Assembly: GCA_026770585.1 (NCBI GenBank)
Contig: MU646355.1
Location: 960,177-971,267, forward strand
DNA: 11,091 nt
Source of the DNA: Baffinella frigidus
Taxonomy: Eukaryota; Cryptophyceae; Cryptomonadales; Baffinellaceae
Direction: 5' to 3'
The notes beneath the pieces are model-generated. The model searched no databases. It was not told where the DNA came from and saw only the letters and a program-made list of their open reading frames with translations. The translations under genes and the position numbers were made by a program. Position 1 is the stretch's first letter. Every line of letters starts with the position of its first letter. Below are positions 10,317 through 11,091 of the stretch, one piece after another.

Positions 10317-10439
10317 TACAGGGGTACCTCGGTCATAAGAAAGCGCCCCCCCCCCCTAGGACCACCATAGGACCCTAAGCATATGCCTACTGTAGGGTTC
10401 TAGGTGGGGGCGGTTTCTTAGGAGCGAGGTACCCCTCTA
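10317..10439. mobile_element. Family A element A10, inserted in A9
   Basis: It begins TACAGGGGTACCTCGGTCAT and ends GGAGCGAGGTACCCCTCTA. TA is present at both borders, and removing one TA plus the element restores the A9 centre (GCCTATGCC-TA-GGGCCC). This supports TA target-site duplication. Confidence 0.88.
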
Positions 10440-10486
10440 GGGCCCCAACGTGGTCCTAGGGGGGTGGGCGTTTCTTATGAGCGAGG

Positions 10487-10611
10487 TACAGGGGGACCTC
10501 GCTCATAAGAAACTGTACCCCCCCCAGGACCACAATAGGGCCCTAGGCGTCGGCCTGCTGTAGGGTCCTAGCTAGGGGGAGGCGGTTTCTTATGAGCGAG
10601 GTACCCCCGTA
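10487..10611. mobile_element. Family A element A11, inserted in the right end of A9
   Basis: It begins TACAGGGGGACCTCGCTCAT and ends GAGCGAGGTACCCCCGTA. It starts at the TA of the A9 end sequence GAGCGAGGTA(CCCCTGTA), whose remainder appears at 10618-10627. Confidence 0.85.
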
Positions 10612-10653
10612 CAAGAGTACCCCTGTAGCGCGCCTCCTCCTTCCTATCCTCCC

Positions 10654-10775
10654 TACAGGGGTACCTCGTTCATAAGAAACCGCCCCCCCCTAGGACCCTA
10701 CAGTAGGGCTATGCCTAGGGCCCTATGGTGGCCCTAGGGGGGTGGGCGGTTTCTTATGAGCGAGGTACCCCTGTA
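10654..10775. mobile_element. Family A palindromic element A12
   Basis: This is a full 122-bp copy from TACAGGGGTACCTCGTTCAT to GAGCGAGGTACCCCTGTA, bounded by TA. Outside the TA the flanks (CCTCCC and ACCTCT) show no longer target duplication. Confidence 0.9.
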
Positions 10776-10832
10776 ACCTCTCCCTGGTGACCTAGTCCAG
10801 GACGGGCCCGCCGCTGGCCGACCGTCCTAGAC

Positions 10833-10954
10833 TACAGGGGTACCTCGCTCATGAGAAACCGCGCCCCCCTAGGACCCTACAGCAGGCCTATGCCTAGGGC
10901 CCTACGGTGGTCCCTAAGGGGGGAGCAGTTTCTTATGAGCGAGGTACCCCTGTA
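10833..10954. mobile_element. Family A palindromic element A13
   Basis: This is a full 122-bp copy from TACAGGGGTACCTCGCTCAT to GAGCGAGGTACCCCTGTA. CCGTCCTAGACTA immediately before it recurs at 11011-11023 without an element attached. Confidence 0.9.
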
Positions 10955-11041
10955 GGTCCTCACGTCCTTACGCCCGCCCCACCACCTACCCTCCACCACA
11001 CTCACGGGGCCGTCCTAGACTAGGCCCCAACGCCCGCAGTG

Positions 11042-11073
11042 CACCACCACCACCACCACCACCACCACCACCC
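11042..11073. repeat. (CAC)n microsatellite
   Basis: About ten CAC/ACC triplets run uninterrupted, in a C-rich, A/C-biased end of the window. No reading frame was recognised around it. Confidence 0.9.
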
Positions 11074-11091
11074 CGCCACACCTCCTCTCCT

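Larger units (their letters stand above)
10254..10627. mobile_element. Family A element A9, split by two nested copies
   Basis: The pieces are 10254-10318 (left arm and centre to GCCTATGCCTA), 10440-10488 (GGGCCC to GAGCGAGGTA) and 10620-10627 (CCCCTGTA). They add up to 122 nt, the normal length. A10 sits at the central TA and A11 at the TA of GGTACC. Six extra bases (CAAGAG) remain beside A11. Confidence 0.85.
8161..11091. other. Gene-poor, repeat-dense region downstream of the proteasome gene
   Basis: No open frame here resembles a known protein. About a dozen family A palindromes cover much of 8436-10954. The spacers carry their own direct repeats (9151/9451, 9496/9998, 9767/9925). The least repetitive parts are 8161-8400, 8785-9000 (which includes TACGGAT ... 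ATCCGTA at 8856-8880) and 10080-10250; I see no gene in them. Confidence 0.75.

Noticed and set aside
8436-10954. CRISPR-like array
   Set aside because: The repeats are about 120 bp, palindromic, unevenly spaced and nested, in a eukaryotic context. They fit transposon-like elements, not CRISPR.

Overview
The window looks like nuclear DNA of a GC-rich eukaryotic microalga. Coding sequence is split by GT-AG introns, there are no bacterial-style operons, and the introns are full of 7-8 nt repeats resembling plant/green-algal telomere sequence (CCCTAAA and variants such as CCCTGAA, CCCCAAA and CCCATAA). The one complete gene encodes a 235-residue proteasome subunit alpha type-2 whose sequence is closer to plant PAB1 than to animal PSMA2 as I recall them (MGDS start, VDPSGSY, FRVLT). 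A green-lineage alga is therefore likely, but this is inference and no species can be named.

Layout. Positions 1-1448 hold short repeats and fold-back elements and no exon I recognise. Positions 1449-1904 on the minus strand carry the first two coding exons of SEPSECS (O-phosphoseryl-tRNA(Sec) selenium transferase); the rest of that gene is not visible. An 800-bp segment (1905-2704) separates its start codon from that of the divergently transcribed PSMA2-like gene (2705-8160, plus strand, 8 exons, 708 coding nt in 5456 nt). From 8161 to the end I find no convincing gene. That part is a dense array of about 120-bp near-perfect palindromic elements (called family A here), several nested in one another, with shorter direct repeats between them and a (CAC)n tract near the end.

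The most unusual property is inside the proteasome gene. Partial, decayed copies of its own exons sit in its introns: the end of exon 2, three copies of the start of exon 4, one direct and one inverted piece of exon 5, four extra pieces of exon 6, the end of exon 7, and probably exon 8. Copies upstream of a true exon usually start exactly at a CAG acceptor, and copies downstream extend across the donor. Only one choice of exons gives an uninterrupted protein of the expected 235 residues. The introns thus appear to have grown by repeated duplication of exon borders, perhaps through the telomere-like repeats.

Several families of small non-autonomous inverted-repeat elements are present. Family A has TACAGGGGTACCTCGCTCAT ends; one copy interrupted by two others shows TA target duplication. 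Family B is about 110 bp with AAGTGGCCAG in its ends. Family D is two fold-backs near the left edge. Family E is about 135 bp with TAGCTCTGCCTCAGTC ends and a GTTGACATG core. No transposase gene is visible. The two protein-coding genes act in unrelated processes (selenocysteine-tRNA synthesis and protein degradation); their only link here is a possible shared promoter.
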